Counted from the stretch's first letter, positions 7,770 to 16,618 are shown. The stretch is DNA of 64,000 nucleotides from Agromyces atrinae (GCF_013407835.1 NZ_JACCBI010000001.1:2046001-2110000); one strand, 5' to 3'. A program made the numbers and translations. The notes: generated from the sequence alone by a model not told the origin.

Positions 7770-9857
7770 TCAGAATCCGGGCAGCAGACTCACGACGAGG
7801 TCGATGAGTTTGATCCCGACGAACGGGGCGATGACGCCGCCGAGCCCGTAGACGAGGAGGTTCCGCCCGAGCAGGGCGGATGCGGAGCCCGGCCGGTACC
7901 GCACGCCGCGGAGCGCGAGCGGGATGAGCACGACGATGACGAGCGCGTTGAAGATGATCGCCGAGAGGATCGCTGAGGCGGGCGAGTGCAACTGCATGAT
8001 GTTGAGCACCGCGAGCCCCGGCAGCACGCCCGCGAAGAGCGCGGGGATGATCGCGAAGTACTTGGCGATGTCATTGGCGATCGAGAACGTCGTGAGCGCG
8101 CCGCGCGTGATGAGCAGCTGCTTGCCGATGCCGACGATGTCGATGAGCTTCGTCGGGTCGGAGTCGAGGTCGACCATGTTGCCGGCCTCCTTCGCGGCCG
8201 ACGTGCCCGTGTTCATCGCGACGCCGACGTCGGCCTGCGCGAGCGCCGGGGCGTCGTTCGTGCCGTCGCCCGTCATCGCGACGAGTCGCCCGCCCGCCTG
8301 CTCCGAGCGGATGTAGGCGAGCTTGTCCTCGGGCGTCGCCTCGGCGAGATAGTCGTCGACGCCCGCCTCGGTCGCGATGGCCCGCGCGGTCAGCGGGTTG
8401 TCGCCCGTGATCATGACCGTGCGGATTCCCATCGAACGGAGTTCGCCGAAGCGCTCGGCGAGGCCGTCCTTCACGACATCCTTCAGGTGCACGACGCCGA
8501 GTACGCGCGCCGTGCCGTCGACGGTCCGCTCCGCGACGACGAGCGGCGTGCCTCCCGACTGCGAGATCTCACCGACGCGGTCGTCGAGTTCGGCGACGAG
8601 CGTCGACGGCATCCGTCCGGCCTCCTCGACCCACGCGGCGACCGCGGATCCCGCACCCTTCCGCACGCGGGCGCCGTCGCCGAGGTCGATGCCGCTCATG
8701 CGCGTCTGCGCGGTGAATGGCACGGGGTCGCCCGCGGGCGACTGCCCGAAACGGATGCCGGCGGCTGCGGCGAGCTCGACGATCGAGACGCCCTCGGGAG
8801 TGGGGTCGGCGAGCGAGGCCAGTGACGCCGCGCGGGCGAGTTCGTGCTCGCCGACGCCCGTGAGCGGCACGAACGCGCTCGCCCGTCGGTTGCCGTACGT
8901 GATCGTCCCCGTCTTGTCGAGCAGGAGGGTCGTGACATCGCCCGCGGCCTCGACGGCGCGACCCGAGAGGGCGAGCACGTTCCGCTGCACGAGGCGATCC
9001 ATGCCGGCGATGCCGATCGCCGAGAGGAGCGCGCCGATCGTCGTCGGGATGAGGCACACGAGCAGCGCGACGAGCACGGGTACCGAGACGGGGCTCGCGG
9101 CGTACGACGCGATCGGGTTGAGGGTGAGCGCGACCATGACGAACACGATCGACAGGCTCGCGAGCAGGATGTTGAGTGCGATCTCGTTGGGCGTCTTCTG
9201 ACGGCTCGCACCCTCGACGAGGGCGATCATGCGGTCGACGAAGGTCTCGCCGGGCTTCGAGGTGATGCGCACGACGATGCGGTCGGAGAGCACGCGAGTG
9301 CCGCCCGTCACCGCCGAGCGGTCGCCGCCCGACTCGCGCACGACGGGTGCCGACTCGCCCGTGATCGCCGACTCGTCGACCGAGGCGATGCCCCACACGA
9401 TGTCGCCGTCGCCCGGTACGAGCTCGCCCGCCGAGACGACCACGACGTCGCCGAGGGCGAGATCGGCCGAAGACACGTCGAGAGACGGAGTGCGCTCGGC
9501 ACCGGCATCCGTCGCCGCGTCGTACGACGCGACCCGATGCGCGACCGTCGAGGTGCGCGTCTTCCGCAGGCTGTCGGCCTGCGCCTTGCCGCGTCCCTCG
9601 GCGACCGACTCGGCGAGGTTCGCGAAGAGCACGGTGAGCCAGAGCCACACCGCGATCCCCCACGTGAACGACGCGGGCACGGACGCTCCGCCCGACTCGG
9701 CGACGCCGAGGAACGGCTCGGCGATCACGATCGCCGTCGTGAGCACGGCGCCGATCTCGACGAGGAACATCACGGGGTTCCGCCACATGAGTCGCGGATC
9801 GAGTTTGCGGAGTGCGCCGGGCAGCGCCCGTGCGAATCCGGAGAGGACGGTGGTCAT
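7770..9857 (-). CDS. kdpB: KdpB, P-type ATPase subunit of the Kdp pump
   Basis: A 695-residue P-type ATPase. The phosphorylation motif DKTGTIT begins at Asp314. TGES lies at residues 166-169; in E. coli the TGES serine is an inhibitory phosphorylation site. The hinge motif [12 protein letters not shown] and the GDNPLTA segment are intact. Seven transmembrane segments are expected (about 30-75, 230-290 and 570-690). It hydrolyses ATP to drive potassium through KdpA. The gene is two bases downstream of kdpA and all catalytic residues appear present. Confidence 0.96.
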   Translation of the reverse strand: MTTVLSGFARALPGALRKLDPRLMWRNPVMFLVEIGAVLTTAIVIAEPFLGVAESGGASVPASFTWGIAVWLWLTVLFANLAESVAEGRGKAQADSLRKTRTSTVAHRVASYDAATDAGAERTPSLDVSSADLALGDVVVVSAGELVPGDGDIVWGIASVDESAITGESAPVVRESGGDRSAVTGGTRVLSDRIVVRITSKPGETFVDRMIALVEGASRQKTPNEIALNILLASLSIVFVMVALTLNPIASYAASPVSVPVLVALLVCLIPTTIGALLSAIGIAGMDRLVQRNVLALSGRAVEAAGDVTTLLLDKTGTITYGNRRASAFVPLTGVGEHELARAASLASLADPTPEGVSIVELAAAAGIRFGQSPAGDPVPFTAQTRMSGIDLGDGARVRKGAGSAVAAWVEEAGRMPSTLVAELDDRVGEISQSGGTPLVVAERTVDGTARVLGVVHLKDVVKDGLAERFGELRSMGIRTVMITGDNPLTARAIATEAGVDDYLAEATPEDKLAYIRSEQAGGRLVAMTGDGTNDAPALAQADVGVAMNTGTSAAKEAGNMVDLDSDPTKLIDIVGIGKQLLITRGALTTFSIANDIAKYFAIIPALFAGVLPGLAVLNIMQLHSPASAILSAIIFNALVIVVLIPLALRGVRYRPGSASALLGRNLLVYGLGGVIAPFVGIKLIDLVVSLLPGF

Positions 9858-9859
9858 GG

Positions 9860-11533
9860 TCAGTTCAGCCCTTCAGCCAGGGGACCCAGCGCGAGAACGG
9901 GGAAGTAGGTGAGTGCGGTGACGAGCACCGTGACGCCGAGCAGGAGACCCACGAAGAGCGGTCGGTGCGTCGGCAGGGTTCCGGATGTCGCGGGCACGGT
10001 GTCCTGGGCGGCGAACGAACCGGCGAGCGCGAGCACGATCACGATCGGCACGAAGCGGCCGAGCGCCATGGCGACGCCGAGCGCGGCGTTCAACCAGTCG
10101 GTGTTCGCCGTGAGACCGGCGAAGGCCGAGCCGTTGTTGTTGGCCGCCGACGTGAACGCGTAGAGCACCTCCGAGAGGCCGTGGAGGCCCGGGTTCCAGA
10201 TCGACACCGCCTCGACGTTCTCGCGGAGCGGCGGGATCGCGAAGCTCAGCGCTGTACCGGCGAGCACGAGCGTCGGGGTCACGAGGATGAAGAGGCTCGC
10301 GAGCGTCATCTCGCGCGGCCCGATCTTCTTGCCGAGGTACTCGGGCGTGCGACCGACGAGCAGACCCGCGATGAAGACCGCGATGACGGCGAGCACGAGC
10401 ATGCCGTAGAGACCGGAGCCGACACCGCCCGGCGCGATCTCGCCGAGCATCATGTTGATCATCGGCAGCATGCCGCCGAGCGACGTGTACGAGTCGTGCA
10501 TCGAGTTGACGGCGCCCGTCGAGGTGAGGGTCGAGGTCGTACCGAAGAGCGTCGAGCCGAGGATGCCGAAGCGGGTCTCCTTGCCCTCCATCGCTCCCCC
10601 GGCGAGCGCGGGCGCGGTTCCCGCCCCCGCCGACTCGAGGATGCCGAGGAGGGTCATCGACACCGCGAAGAGCGTCGCCATGACGGCGAGGATCGCGGTT
10701 CCCTGCTTCGGGTCGCCGACCATGCGGCCGAACGTGCGCGGCAGCGAGAACGGGATCGCGAGCATGAGCACGATCTCGAACAGGTTGGTCCACGGCGTCG
10801 GGTTCTCGAACGGGTGCGCGGAGTTCGCGTTGAAGAAGCCGCCGCCGTTGGTGCCGAGGAGCTTGATCGCCTCTTGCGAGGCGACGGGGCCGCCCGGCAC
10901 GTTCTGGGTTCCGCCCGCGATCGTGCCGACCTCGGTGAATCCCGTGAGGTTCTGGATGACACCGCCGGCGAGCAGCACGACGGCGGCGATGACGGAGAGC
11001 GGAAGGAGGAGCCGGAAGGTCGCGCGGAACACGTCGACCCAGACGTTGCCGATCGTGCCGCTGCGCCGGGCCGCGAGACCACGCACGAGGGCGATCGCGA
11101 CGGCGATGCCGACAGCGGCCGAGAGGAAGTTCTGCACGGCGAGCCCCGCGAGCTGCACCGTATAGCCCATCGTGAGCTCGGGCGAGTACGACTGCCAGTT
11201 GGTGTTCGTGACGAACGAGATCGCGGTGTTGAACGCGAGGCCTTCGGGTACGGCAGGCAGCCCGAGTGCACCGGGCAGCAGCTGCTGCGTGCGCTGCAGG
11301 AGGTAGAGCGCGAGCACGCCGACGATCGAGAAGACGATGACGCCGCGGGCGTACGCGCCCCACGACTGCTCGGCACGCGGATCGACCCCGATGAGCCGGT
11401 AGACGACACGCTCGATGCGGGCGTCCTTCGCCCCGGTGAAGACGCGCGCCATGTAGTCGCCGAGCGGGCGGTGCAGGAGGGCGAGCACGAGGACGAGTGT
11501 CGCGACGGGCAGGATCGCGAGGAGCACCTCCAT
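9860..11533 (-). CDS. kdpA: KdpA, potassium-translocating subunit
   Basis: A 557-residue polytopic membrane protein. It starts [20 protein letters not shown], contains [12 protein letters not shown], and has several potassium-filter-like segments ([36 protein letters not shown]). These are hallmarks of KdpA, which is related to the TrkH pore fold. The ATG at 11533 shares its first base with the last base of the kdpF stop codon, so the genes are coupled. A longer reading frame exists upstream but would swallow kdpF and is rejected. KdpA forms the KdpFABC pump with the neighbouring subunits. Confidence 0.95.
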   Translation of the reverse strand: MEVLLAILPVATLVLVLALLHRPLGDYMARVFTGAKDARIERVVYRLIGVDPRAEQSWGAYARGVIVFSIVGVLALYLLQRTQQLLPGALGLPAVPEGLAFNTAISFVTNTNWQSYSPELTMGYTVQLAGLAVQNFLSAAVGIAVAIALVRGLAARRSGTIGNVWVDVFRATFRLLLPLSVIAAVVLLAGGVIQNLTGFTEVGTIAGGTQNVPGGPVASQEAIKLLGTNGGGFFNANSAHPFENPTPWTNLFEIVLMLAIPFSLPRTFGRMVGDPKQGTAILAVMATLFAVSMTLLGILESAGAGTAPALAGGAMEGKETRFGILGSTLFGTTSTLTSTGAVNSMHDSYTSLGGMLPMINMMLGEIAPGGVGSGLYGMLVLAVIAVFIAGLLVGRTPEYLGKKIGPREMTLASLFILVTPTLVLAGTALSFAIPPLRENVEAVSIWNPGLHGLSEVLYAFTSAANNNGSAFAGLTANTDWLNAALGVAMALGRFVPIVIVLALAGSFAAQDTVPATSGTLPTHRPLFVGLLLGVTVLVTALTYFPVLALGPLAEGLN

Positions 11534-11622
11534 CAGAATCGCCCGGGTCGGACGAGGGCGCACACGAGGTACACCACAGCGGCGATGCCGAGGCCCGCGG
11601 CGAGGAGTTCGAAGAAGATCAC
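11533..11622 (-). CDS. kdpF: KdpF, small stabilising subunit
   Basis: A 29-residue single-helix membrane peptide starting at GTG ([20 protein letters not shown], then CALVRPGRF). Length and the VxALxxPERF/PGRF-like ending match KdpF. The RBS AGGGGTGGAG precedes the start. Its GTG overlaps the TGA of the 27-residue peptide upstream (GTGA), and its own stop touches kdpA. It stabilises the KdpABC complex. Confidence 0.88.
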   Translation of the reverse strand: MIFFELLAAGLGIAAVVYLVCALVRPGRF

Positions 11623-11702
11623 AGCTTCTCCACCCCTCGCACGACGAGGCCGACGACGGCGAAGACGGCGAAGATGCCGAGAACCCAGACGAGGTCGAGC
11701 AC
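11619..11702 (-). CDS. Uncharacterised 27-residue membrane peptide leading the kdp operon
   Basis: A GTG-initiated frame encoding [20 protein letters not shown] followed by VRGVEKL. It is one hydrophobic helix ending in a short charged tail, so probably a single-pass membrane peptide. Its stop codon overlaps the kdpF GTG, which is strong evidence that it is translated and coupled to kdpF. It has a modest upstream GGGAG. It resembles a second KdpF-like helix but lacks the PGRF ending. From memory, similar tiny frames occur ahead of kdpF in other actinobacteria, but I cannot name a family. Possible roles are an accessory Kdp subunit or a translational coupler. Confidence 0.6.
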   Translation of the reverse strand: MLDLVWVLGIFAVFAVVGLVVRGVEKL

Positions 11703-11727
11703 GGAAGACTCCCACAGACGGATGCCG

Positions 11728-11762
11728 GTGCCCGATCGGGCACGGATGCCCGGTCACGGGCA
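11728..11762. promoter_or_regulatory. Two adjacent GC-rich palindromes in the kdp 5' region
   Basis: GTGCCCGATCGGGCAC (11728-11743) is a perfect 16-bp palindrome. TGCCCG-gtca-CGGGCA (11747-11762) is a second hairpin of nearly the same arms. Both lie 26-60 nt upstream of the first kdp-operon start. They could be operators or 5'-UTR structures. Confidence 0.5.
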
Positions 11763-11802
11763 CGTTCCGATCCAACGCCGCGCGGGGTCGCCGAACGCGA
11801 GT

Positions 11803-11852
11803 CCTTACGGTTTCCCTACGGCTCCGTGCGTGATCCTCACGCTTCCCCTACG
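11803..11852. promoter_or_regulatory. 18-bp direct repeat, candidate KdpE operator
   Basis: CCTTACGGTTTCCCTACG (11803-11820) and CCTCACGCTTCCCCTACG (11835-11852) match at 15 of 18 positions and start 32 bp apart, about three helical turns. Tandem direct repeats in register are typical of OmpR/PhoB-family binding sites. The pair lies 100-150 bp upstream of the kdp operon, between it and the Asp23-like gene. Assignment to KdpE is inference. Confidence 0.45.
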
Positions 11853-11858
11853 CGCGGC

Positions 11859-12203
11859 TCAGCTGTCGAGCGAGGCGATGCGCACCGTCACCTCGACGGG
11901 CAGGCCCGGCGCCTCGGCCGCGAACCGTGAGCGCACGTCGGCGGCGACGGCGCGAGCGATCTCGCCCGCGCGATGACGGGCATCCGCCGCGATGTCGACG
12001 CGCACGACGGCGACGTCGTCGCGGATGTCGACGACGACCTCCGTGGTCGGCTCGGGCACTCCGAGCACGGCGCCGGCGACGGCCGCCGCGGCGGTGCGTG
12101 CCGCTTCGAGCACGGCGGGTCGAGGCGAGTAGATGCCGACGACGCCGGGAACCGAGCGGATTCCCTGGGCGACACTCGCGGCGATCGGCTGGACGTCGCT
12201 CAT
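11859..12203 (-). CDS. Asp23/Gls24-like stress protein (short form)
   Basis: A 114-residue protein: SVPGVVGIYSPRPAV near the N-terminus, then an alternating hydrophobic/charged region (TEVVVDIRDDVAVVRVDIA, VEVTVRIASLD) with an Ala-rich helix. The pattern of paired beta strands and helix matches the Asp23/Gls24 envelope-stress family, though it is a short and divergent member. It overlaps the preceding Asp23-like gene by 4 nt and is the last gene of the sigma-factor operon. The function is probably envelope or alkaline stress tolerance, by family analogy only. Confidence 0.6.
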   Translation of the reverse strand: MSDVQPIAASVAQGIRSVPGVVGIYSPRPAVLEAARTAAAAVAGAVLGVPEPTTEVVVDIRDDVAVVRVDIAADARHRAGEIARAVAADVRSRFAAEAPGLPVEVTVRIASLDS

Positions 12204-12823
12204 GACGGTGCTCCCTCGGTGTCGGCCTTCGGGGCTCGGGCGATGAAGACATCGGTGATCTCGACGTCGATCGAGACGACCGTGAGTTCGGTGTGACGAA
12301 GGAGCGCCGAGTGCACGGCGGCGCGGACGTGCTCGGCGGAATCGGTGATCGAGATGCCGTAGAGCACCGTCGCCGTGAGCGAGATCGTGACCTCGGCGCC
12401 CGGGTCGGTGACGTCGCCCTCGATCGAGCAGCGCCCGACGAGCACGCCCTCGACGCTGTCGCCGGCATCGCGGATGAGACCGCGCACGGCACCCTCGGTG
12501 ATGAGGAAACGGTCACCGGGTTCGGTCGACGAGAACGGGATGTCTCGGCCGGAGCGCGCCTCACGGGTCACGGCGCCGAGCACCCCCTTGAGCCAGGAGT
12601 CGTCGGGAGCGGGCAGCGACGCGGCATCCGCTTCGATCAGCTCGCCCGACAGCGAGCGGAGACGGATGAGCGAGCGCAGGATCGCCCGGGCCTCGGGGTC
12701 CTCCTCGATCGACGGGTCGTAGGGCACGCGGCCCGCCTCGAGGTACTCGGAGATGCGCTCGACCGCGTCGTTCTCGTCATCGGCATCGGGGCCGGGCGGG
12801 TCGATGGGCGTCAGATCGTTCAT
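12200..12823 (-). CDS. Asp23/Gls24-like stress protein (long form)
   Basis: A 207-residue protein. The N-terminal half is acidic, with a helical segment (AVERISEYLEAGRVPYDPSI, residues 20-39) resembling regulatory N-termini of sigma-associated proteins. The C-terminal half (about 105-195) has the Asp23-like strand pattern LVGRCSIEGD, AEVTISLTATVLYG and LTVVSIDVEITDVF. It overlaps the ECF sigma gene by 4 nt upstream and the shorter Asp23-like gene downstream, so three genes form one coupled unit. It could be a stress effector or a partner of the sigma factor; no zinc-binding anti-sigma motif is present. Confidence 0.6.
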   Translation of the reverse strand: MNDLTPIDPPGPDADDENDAVERISEYLEAGRVPYDPSIEEDPEARAILRSLIRLRSLSGELIEADAASLPAPDDSWLKGVLGAVTREARSGRDIPFSSTEPGDRFLITEGAVRGLIRDAGDSVEGVLVGRCSIEGDVTDPGAEVTISLTATVLYGISITDSAEHVRAAVHSALLRHTELTVVSIDVEITDVFIARAPKADTEGAPS

Positions 12824-13398
12824 CGCCACTCCTCCATGGTCGTCACGAGAGTCGCTCGGGCTCGGGCGAGGGCACCGCGCACGGCGGCCGTCGTCGTGCC
12901 GAGGTGCTCGGCGATCTCGTCGTAGCTCTCTCCCCCGACCTCGCGCAGCACCCAGCACTGCCGCTGCGTCTCGGGCAGTTGGCGGAGTGCCGCGGCGAGC
13001 GCGCGCATCGCGGAGCTCGATTCGGCGCGACGCTCGGGGCCCGAGTCGTCGCGATCGGCGGGGTCGACATCGGTGATGTCGTCGTGCGGTCGACGAGCGC
13101 GGATGAGGTCGAACGAGCGCGAACTCACGATCCGCATCATCCACCCGCGCACGCGGTCGGGGTCCTCGAGTTCGGGGAGCTTCCGCCAGATCGTGATGAG
13201 CGCCTCTTGGACGGCGTCGCTCGCATCGGCCTGCGAACCGGTCAGTCGCCACGCGTAGGCGCGCATGACCGAGATGTGCCGTCGGACGAGCACGCCGAAG
13301 GCCGTCGAGTCGCCGTCGGCCGACCGGAGCGCGAGCACCGCGTCGGGCGCCGCGTCGAGCGCGCTCTCGCCGCTCGAAGCATCGTGGCCGCCGACCAT
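12820..13398 (-). CDS. ECF-type RNA polymerase sigma factor
   Basis: A 192-residue sigma-70 family protein. Region 2 covers about residues 25-90 (FGVLVRRHISVMRAYAWRLT, DAVQEALITIWRKL and RGWMMRIVSSRSFDLIR). Region 4 covers about 130-185 (LPETQRQCWVLREVGGESYD, then EIAEHLGTTTAAVRGALARA). The start at 13398 is preferred because GAGAGG lies 7 nt upstream and the protein then aligns with typical family N-termini; ATG 13467 is an alternative adding 23 residues. It heads an operon with two Asp23-like genes and is divergent from csbD, suggesting control of a stress regulon including this locus. No separate anti-sigma gene is adjacent. Confidence 0.9.
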   Translation of the reverse strand: MVGGHDASSGESALDAAPDAVLALRSADGDSTAFGVLVRRHISVMRAYAWRLTGSQADASDAVQEALITIWRKLPELEDPDRVRGWMMRIVSSRSFDLIRARRPHDDITDVDPADRDDSGPERRAESSSAMRALAAALRQLPETQRQCWVLREVGGESYDEIAEHLGTTTAAVRGALARARATLVTTMEEWR

Positions 13399-13598
13399 GC
13401 ACTCGCCTCTCGTCGAGAATCTCGAGGAATTCCGTGACGAATGCGCCGCGGCATCCGTCTCACTCATGTAAGCACACCCACCCGGCAAAGAACCGGGGGC
13501 TTTCACGTTATGCACAAACTCGGCGCGTAGCGTGAAAAGCACCCCCCGTTGAACCGGCGGAGCACCCGCCCCGCCGTCGCCGAGAGAAGGAGAGAACC

Positions 13599-13769
13599 AT
13601 GAGCGCGGAAGACAAGATCAAGAACGCAGCCGAAGACCTCACCGGCAAGGCCAAGGAGGCCGCGGGCAAGGTCACCGGCAACGAGAAGCTCGAAGCCGAG
13701 GGCCAGGCCGACCAGACGAAGGCCTCGGTCAAGAAGGCGGGCGAGAACGTTAAGGACGCCTTCAAGTAA
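13599..13769 (+). CDS. CsbD-family stress protein
   Basis: A 56-residue, charged, Lys/Glu/Ala-rich protein (MSAEDKIKNAAEDLTGKAKE ... VKDAFK) with the repeated GKAKEAAGKVTGN pattern of the CsbD family. Relatives are strongly induced by general stress; the biochemical role is unknown. GAGAAGGAGAG is a strong Shine-Dalgarno ending 5 nt before the ATG. It is divergent from the ECF sigma operon and likely belongs to its regulon. Below usual ORF length limits. Confidence 0.9.
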   Translation: MSAEDKIKNAAEDLTGKAKEAAGKVTGNEKLEAEGQADQTKASVKKAGENVKDAFK

Positions 13770-13786
13770 GCAGGCGCGATACCAGG

Positions 13787-13817
13787 GCTCGCCGCGGATC
13801 AGCTCCCTGCGGCGAGC
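13787..13817. terminator. Hairpin between convergent csbD and proC
   Basis: GCTCGCCGC (13787-13795) pairs with GCGGCGAGC (13809-13817) across a 13-nt loop. It overlaps the end of proC and starts 17 nt after the csbD stop. No T-run follows, so termination is plausible but not certain. Confidence 0.45.
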
Positions 13818-14653
13818 TCTTTCGCGCGTGCGAGCGCCGCGTCGGTCGCCCGGGTGAACGTCTCCTCGAGGCCCGCGTCGGCGAGCACCGCGATCGCACG
13901 CTCGGTCGTGCCCTTGGGGCTCGTCACGCGCCGCCGCAGTTCGGCGGGGTCGACGCCCTCGGATGCCGCGAGCAGTTCGCTCGCCCCGCGGAACGTACCC
14001 CGCACCATGGTCGCCGCCTCTTCGGCCGTGAAGCCCTTCGCGACGGCGGCGGCCTCGAGCTGTTCGATGAGGAAGAAGACGTAGGCGGGGCCCGAGCCCG
14101 AGATCGTCGAGAGCGCGTCGAGCTGCGACTCCGGCACGACGAGGACGTCGCCCACGGTCTCGAAGAGTGCGGTCGCGAGCGCGAGATCGGCGTCGCTGGA
14201 GCGCGTGCCGGCCGAGATGCCGGTGACGGCACGGCCCACGACGGCCGGGGTGTTCGGCATCGTGCGGATGACCGAGACGTTCTCGGGAAGGAGCGACTCG
14301 AAGGTCGCGACGGTCACACCGGCGGCGACGCTCAGCACGAGGGTTCCCGGCGCGAGTGCAGGGGCGATCTCGCGGAGCAGGTCGGGCACCATCGCGGGCT
14401 TCACGGCGACGACGACGATGCCGGCGTCCGCGACGGCGCGGAGGTTCGCGTCGGGGTCGGTCTCGGTCGCGAGAGCGGTGACTCCGGGCAGGTCGGCGAG
14501 CTCCGTCGCCTTCTCGGCGCTGCGGTTCGTCGTGCGGATGCCGCCCTCGACGGTGACCCCCGGCACGAGCAGCCCGGAGAGCACGGCGCGGGCCATCGAG
14601 CCCGTGCCGAGGAATGCGATCGAGGGAAGTGTGACATCCGACTCAGAAGACAT
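13799..14653 (-). CDS. proC: Pyrroline-5-carboxylate reductase
   Basis: A 284-residue NAD(P)H-dependent enzyme for the last step of proline synthesis. The N-terminal Rossmann motif IAFLGTGSMARAVLSGL covers about residues 12-28. VVVAVKPAMVPDLL, SVIRTMPNTPAVVGRAVTGI and the C-terminal signature SGSGPAYVFFLIEQLEAAAV (about 186-205) are all intact. Length is typical. The ATG at 14653 lies 6 nt after TAGGAT on the minus strand, so the mRNA is predicted leaderless. That -10 element overlaps the -10 of the divergent cation transporter. Confidence 0.95.
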   Translation of the reverse strand: MSSESDVTLPSIAFLGTGSMARAVLSGLLVPGVTVEGGIRTTNRSAEKATELADLPGVTALATETDPDANLRAVADAGIVVVAVKPAMVPDLLREIAPALAPGTLVLSVAAGVTVATFESLLPENVSVIRTMPNTPAVVGRAVTGISAGTRSSDADLALATALFETVGDVLVVPESQLDALSTISGSGPAYVFFLIEQLEAAAVAKGFTAEEAATMVRGTFRGASELLAASEGVDPAELRRRVTSPKGTTERAIAVLADAGLEETFTRATDAALARAKELAAGS

Positions 14654-14659
14654 GCGACC

Positions 14660-14669
14660 ATCCTAGGAT
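14660..14669. promoter_or_regulatory. Palindromic ATCCTAGGAT acting as back-to-back -10 elements
   Basis: The plus strand carries TAGGAT at 14664-14669, exactly 6 nt before the ATG at 14676. The minus strand carries TAGGAT over 14665-14660, exactly 6 nt before the ATG at 14653. The two start codons are separated by only 22 bp. Both genes are therefore predicted leaderless with mutually overlapping -10 boxes. Confidence 0.65.
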
Positions 14670-14675
14670 TGGCCC

Positions 14676-15638
14676 ATGAGTGCTTCCGGCGGAAACAAAG
14701 CCATCATCGCGGCCTTCCTCGCGAACACGGGCATCGCGATCACGAAGTTCATCGCGTGGTTCTTCTCGGGTTCGTCGTCGATGCTCGCCGAGGGCGTGCA
14801 CTCCGTCGCGGACGCCGGCAATCAGCTCCTCCTCCTTCTCGGCGGGCGCAAGGCGCGTAAGAAGGCCGACAAGGAGCACCCGTTCGGTTACGGCCGCGAG
14901 CGCTACGTCTACGCCTTCGTCGTCGCCATCATCCTGTTCTCGGTCGGTGGTGTCTTCTCGATCTACGAGGGCATCGAGAAGCTGCAGCACCCCCACCCGC
15001 TCGACGTGTGGTGGCTCCCGCTGCTCGTTCTCACGATCGCGATCATCCTCGAGTCGTTCTCGCTCCGCACCGCGGTCAAGGAATCGAACCAGGTGCGCGC
15101 GGGTCAGTCGTGGGTGCAGTTCATCCGTCGCGCGAAGGCGCCCGAACTGCCGGTCGTGCTGCTCGAGGACGTCGCGGCCCTCCTCGGTCTCGTCTTCGCC
15201 TTCATCGGTGTCGGGCTGACCGTCATCACAGGCGACGGAATCTTCGACGCCATCGGCACGCTCTTCATCGGAACGCTCCTCATCGTCGTCGCGATCGTGC
15301 TCGGCATCGAGACCAAGAGCCTCCTCGTCGGCGAGGGAGCGAACGACTCCGACCTCGTCCTCATCGAGAAGGCGATCATGGACGGCCCCGAGGTCGAGCG
15401 CATCATCCACATGAAGACGCTCTACCTCGGCCCCGATGAACTGCTCGTCGCCGCGAAGCTCGGCATGCCCGCGAACGACCGTCTGCTCGAGGTCGCCGCC
15501 GAGACGAACGCGATCGAGTCGCGCATCCGCGCGGCTGTTCCCGCCGCTCGCGTCATCTACATCGAGCCGGATGTCTACGTCGACCCCAACATCGTCGCGC
15601 CGCCGACCGACGCGATCGTCATCAAGGGTCTCGACTAA
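14676..15638 (+). CDS. Cation diffusion facilitator (CDF) family metal exporter
   Basis: A 320-residue membrane protein. Transmembrane segments occur in the first 210 residues (AIIAAFLANTGIAITKFIAW, MLAEGVHSVADAGNQLLLLL and later pairs). The metal-site pattern HSVADAGN (about residues 47-54) is the CDF HxxxD signature on helix 2. GYGRERYVYAF follows as in ZitB/FieF relatives. The cytoplasmic C-terminal domain covers about 215-320. It likely exports zinc or iron by proton antiport. Its stop overlaps the cupin gene end by 4 nt, tail to tail. The promoter arrangement predicts a leaderless mRNA. Confidence 0.9.
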   Translation: MSASGGNKAIIAAFLANTGIAITKFIAWFFSGSSSMLAEGVHSVADAGNQLLLLLGGRKARKKADKEHPFGYGRERYVYAFVVAIILFSVGGVFSIYEGIEKLQHPHPLDVWWLPLLVLTIAIILESFSLRTAVKESNQVRAGQSWVQFIRRAKAPELPVVLLEDVAALLGLVFAFIGVGLTVITGDGIFDAIGTLFIGTLLIVVAIVLGIETKSLLVGEGANDSDLVLIEKAIMDGPEVERIIHMKTLYLGPDELLVAAKLGMPANDRLLEVAAETNAIESRIRAAVPAARVIYIEPDVYVDPNIVAPPTDAIVIKGLD

Positions 15639-16102
15639 GAGGCCGAGGGCGCGTCGCTCCACGGCATCGGGCGTTCGGGAGCGCGCTGGCTGTCATCCGG
15701 AAGGGCGGGGAGGCGTTCGCCACCCGCTCGGATGCAGAGCCACCGCAGTTGCTCGGTGCTTCCCGGCACGTCCGAGCTCGCCGGGATCGCCCTCCACGTG
15801 CGCCACACCCCGGTGCCGACCCGCACGACACTTCCTGCGCGCACGTCGACGACATCGTCGTCGAGGCCCATCTGGCCGTGACCGCCGAGGAAGACGTAGA
15901 GCTCTTCGACGCGCGAGTGCGCATGCCAGTAGCCCGCCTCCTCGCCCGGCTCGAGCGCGTTGGCCGTCATCCCGATGTAGTCCATCGTCAGTTCGTGGTC
16001 GACGACGCGACGGCCGTCACGGGCGCGCGCGGGATCGAACCCGCCGTGGTGGTCGCGCCACGCGTCGAGCGCGCCGATGTCGGTCACTTCGTAGTCGGTC
16101 AT
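15635..16102 (-). CDS. Cupin-domain protein
   Basis: A 155-residue protein with one cupin barrel. The first cupin motif contains GYWHAHSRVEELYVFLGGHG (about residues 58-77), with His/His/Glu metal ligands, and the second is DVVDVRAGSVVRVGTGVWRT (about 83-102), whose usual His is not obvious. The N-terminus ends in a plausible beta strand (ELTMDYIGMTANALEPGEEA). Cytoplasmic; function undetermined (sugar isomerase, dioxygenase or binding protein are all possible). GAGGAGC lies upstream of the ATG. It is a monocistronic-looking gene. Confidence 0.8.
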   Translation of the reverse strand: MTDYEVTDIGALDAWRDHHGGFDPARARDGRRVVDHELTMDYIGMTANALEPGEEAGYWHAHSRVEELYVFLGGHGQMGLDDDVVDVRAGSVVRVGTGVWRTWRAIPASSDVPGSTEQLRWLCIRAGGERLPALPDDSQRAPERPMPWSDAPSAS

Positions 16103-16162
16103 GCGGTGCTCCTCGTGTCTCTGAGTGCGAATCGGACTCGACGTGCAGATCGGCCGTTGGGA

Positions 16163-16618
16163 CTAGGGCCGGCGGGCCTCGAAGAAATCGGTGAGGAGCG
16201 CGGCGCACTCCGCTTCGGCGACACCGCCGATGACCTCGGCGCGATGGTTGAGCCGGCGGTCGCGCAGGAGGTCGAAGACCGAGCCCGCGGCTCCGGCCTT
16301 GTCGTCCCACGCACCGAAGACGACGACGGGAACGCGCGCGGCGAGGATGGCACCGGCGCACATGACGCAGGGTTCGAGGGTGACGATGAGAGTGCATCCG
16401 GTGAGGTGCCAGTCGCCTGTCGCCTCGGCCGCGCGGCGGATCGCGAGCACCTCGGCATGCGCCGTCGGATCGTCCTGCGCCTCGCGTTCGTTGTGGGCCT
16501 GTGCGATGACCGTGCCCGCGGCATCCGTCACGATCGCACCCACGGGAACGTCGCCGGTCTCGAGAGCCAGCCGGGCCTCGTCGATAGCTTCGGCCATGAG
16601 GGCGAGCCGAGAGTGCAT
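16163..16618 (-). CDS. tadA: tRNA adenosine(34) deaminase
   Basis: A 151-residue zinc deaminase. The zinc and catalytic motif HAEV (His and Glu) lies at about residues 54-57 and PCVMC at about 84-88. The TadA-type tail [20 protein letters not shown] is present. It converts A34 to inosine in tRNA-Arg(ACG); the matching tRNA-Arg(ACG) gene lies in this window at 36918-36990. The start is ATG 16618, preceded by GAGGAGGGAGGGCGAG, a strong Shine-Dalgarno. A longer upstream frame lacks support. Divergent from upp. Confidence 0.93.
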   Translation of the reverse strand: MHSRLALMAEAIDEARLALETGDVPVGAIVTDAAGTVIAQAHNEREAQDDPTAHAEVLAIRRAAEATGDWHLTGCTLIVTLEPCVMCAGAILAARVPVVVFGAWDDKAGAAGSVFDLLRDRRLNHRAEVIGGVAEAECAALLTDFFEARRP

